This document shows positions 7,046-7,963 of a stretch of 7,963 bases of DNA, in pieces. The position numbers were made by a program, and so were the translations under genes. This stretch comes from an uncultured Shinella sp. (GTDB lineage: Bacteria > Pseudomonadota > Alphaproteobacteria > Rhizobiales > Rhizobiaceae). Each line of letters starts with the position of its first letter. The first letter of the stretch is position 1. The DNA lies in NCBI GenBank assembly GCA_946481465.1, contig CAMLOC010000131.1, positions 1-7,963 of the forward strand, in the 5' to 3' direction. Under the pieces are notes generated by a model. The model had not been told where the DNA came from. It made no database searches and saw nothing but the letters and a program-made list of their open reading frames with translations.

Positions 7046-7067
7046 CGTTGCATTAACCGCCACAAGC

Positions 7068-7105
7068 AAAAGCTGGTTCCGGCAATTGCTGCGGAGCCTC
7101 CTTTT
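7068..7105 (+). terminator. Probable intrinsic terminator after nadE
   Basis: GGTTCCG (7075-7081) pairs with CGGAGCC (7092-7098) through one G-U pair around a 10-base loop. An outer AAAAG (7068-7072) pairs with CTTTT (7101-7105) across a 2x2 internal loop, and TTATT follows at 7107-7111. The A tract before and T tract after the stem are typical of an intrinsic terminator. It lies 23 bases past the nadE stop and ends 36 bases before the next ATG. Confidence 0.5.
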
Positions 7106-7113
7106 GTTATTCT
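7086..7113 (+). promoter_or_regulatory. Weak candidate promoter for the NYN gene
   Basis: TTGCTG (7086-7091) and TATTCT (7108-7113), 16 bases apart, share three and four positions with the -35 and -10 consensus. The pair overlaps the terminator-like hairpin. Transcription would begin near 7120, giving a very short leader. Low confidence, because any 96-base gap offers such partial matches. Confidence 0.2.
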
Positions 7114-7141
7114 CCGCCTCTGTTCAGGAGGATGGAGGAAA

Positions 7142-7867
7142 ATGTCAAAGCGCAATGTTGTGCTGTTCATTGATGCGGAGAATATACCGCCATCACAGGC
7201 CGGTGCCATTCTCGATGAGGCGGGTCGGCACGGATCACTGGTCCATCGCCGCGTCTATGGCGATTTTTCCCGGCCGGCCCTGGCGCCCTGGCTGGACGTT
7301 CTGTCACGCCATGCGCTGACGCCCTGCCAGACGGTTTCCTGTGCGGCGGGAAAGAACGGCGCGGACATCGCGCTGGTCATCGGTGCCGTGGACCTGCTCC
7401 ACACGATCGATGCGGATGTTTTCTGCCTCGCTACCTGCGACGGCGACTTCACGCAGCTTGCGATGCGCATCCGGCAGGGCGGGAAAACCGTTGTCGGCAT
7501 TGGCATGCCGCACGCCTCCGCCTGCTTTCGTGCCGCCTGCGACCTCTTCAAGGTCATCCTTTCTCCCAAAGAGCAGACAAAGCCGGCAACCTCTGCTGTC
7601 CAGCAGACGAACGTCTCGTGTCGCGCATTGAAAGGTGAGGTTCTACAAAGAGCGTTCATCGCCGCGCCCCGGCTCGATGGAGAATGGGTTGGACTGCCGC
7701 ATCTCATGAAGGCCTTGAAGGACTGCGAGCCGGGTTTCGAGCTCAAAGCCTACGGGTATAGTCAGTTCAGCAAGCTGCTTGCATTTTCCGGTGTGGAACT
7801 GGCCGACCAGAACAGGAAGGCGCGGCTGAAGATGCCGATCCTGCGGACGGTCGTCGACAACGGGTAA
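7142..7867 (+). CDS. NYN-domain (LabA/DUF88) protein with C-terminal OST-HTH/LOTUS-like domain
   Basis: 241-residue cytoplasmic protein. Residues about 4-140 form an NYN domain, a PIN-like metal-dependent RNase fold: LFIDAEN (D11, N14), KNGADIALVIGAVDLL (D75, D84), CLATCDGDFTQLAMRIR (D100, D102) and FRAACDLF. A polar linker (about 141-164) leads to residues 165-220 (GEVLQRAF...GEWVGLPHLMKAL...FELKAYGYSQFSKLLAF), which fit an OST-HTH/LOTUS domain, an RNA-binding winged helix often joined to NYN domains in bacteria. The likely role is RNA cleavage or processing; the target is unknown. Family members I recall read DIALVIDAMDLL; here the second Asp is Gly81 (GGT, one base from GAT), so one acidic residue may be missing. 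ATG 7142 has GGAGG at 7134-7138 and AGGAGG at 7126-7131. Codons such as ATA, CTA, AGA, TCA and CAA are more frequent than in neighbouring genes, hinting at a different history. Confidence 0.88.
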   Translation: MSKRNVVLFIDAENIPPSQAGAILDEAGRHGSLVHRRVYGDFSRPALAPWLDVLSRHALTPCQTVSCAAGKNGADIALVIGAVDLLHTIDADVFCLATCDGDFTQLAMRIRQGGKTVVGIGMPHASACFRAACDLFKVILSPKEQTKPATSAVQQTNVSCRALKGEVLQRAFIAAPRLDGEWVGLPHLMKALKDCEPGFELKAYGYSQFSKLLAFSGVELADQNRKARLKMPILRTVVDNG

Positions 7868-7892
7868 AGTGTCGATCTCCCTCATTAAGCAT

Positions 7893-7921
7893 TCGCTCAC
7901 CAGCCCGCTTAAGCGATTTTT
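7893..7921 (+). terminator. Possible terminator after the NYN gene
   Basis: TCGCT (7893-7897) pairs with AGCGA (7912-7916), which is followed at once by TTTTT (7917-7921). A competing stem joins TTAAGC (7885-7890) with GCTTAA (7907-7912). Both stems are short with loops of about 14-16 bases, so this is a moderate candidate. The bases after it, to the window end, hold no gene I can support. Confidence 0.4.
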
Positions 7922-7963
7922 GCCGTCTGTCGGCTAGTCTTCTCCCAACAATGCCGGGAAAAC

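Noticed and set aside
5117..7069. Long minus-strand open frame (650 codons) opposite nadE
   Set aside because: Antisense shadow of nadE; rich in Arg, Ala, Asp and His, with no recognisable domain.
7951..7963. ATG near the right edge as the start of a next gene
   Set aside because: No ribosome binding site before it and only four codons visible.

Overview
The window is high-GC DNA with strongly GC-ending codons. The closest protein resemblances I can recall are to Rhizobiales, probably Rhizobiaceae (Rhizobium/Sinorhizobium/Shinella/Agrobacterium type); this rests on memory of protein families, not on a search. It reads as chromosomal sequence: six complete genes plus the 3' end of a seventh. 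I see no tRNA, rRNA, CRISPR array, IS element, integrase or phage gene.

Layout. (1) 1-224, plus strand: the C-terminus of a class II (plant-type) DAHP synthase, first enzyme of the shikimate pathway, followed by a strong intrinsic terminator at 300-331. (2) 347-742, plus: a small zinc-binding GFA/CENP-V-type protein, convergent with the next gene. (3) 771-2917, minus: a two-gene tadE-tadG operon for envelope pseudopilin-type proteins, with an A+T-rich leader and an imperfect inverted repeat upstream. (4) 3140-5068, minus: a five-helix membrane protein with a periplasmic LtaS-type phosphoglycerol transferase/sulfatase domain, starting at TTG. (5) 5351-7045, plus: glutamine-dependent NAD+ synthetase, divergent from (4) across a 282-base region rich in potential hairpins. 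(6) 7142-7867, plus: an NYN (PIN-like RNase) protein with a C-terminal OST-HTH/LOTUS-like domain, flanked by terminator-like hairpins on both sides.

The genes do not form one pathway. The two biosynthetic enzymes (DAHP synthase, NadE) are housekeeping. The minus-strand block (TadE, TadG, LtaS-like) is envelope-directed, but the 222-base gap suggests two transcription units. The NYN-LOTUS gene is the most accessory-looking: its codon use is more mixed than its neighbours', and it carries Gly where family members I recall have an acidic residue. I found no clearly new multi-gene system. The items most worth a second look are that substitution, the mutually exclusive hairpins before the NYN gene, the structured region before nadE, and the isolated tadE-tadG pair with an intact prepilin-type cleavage motif.
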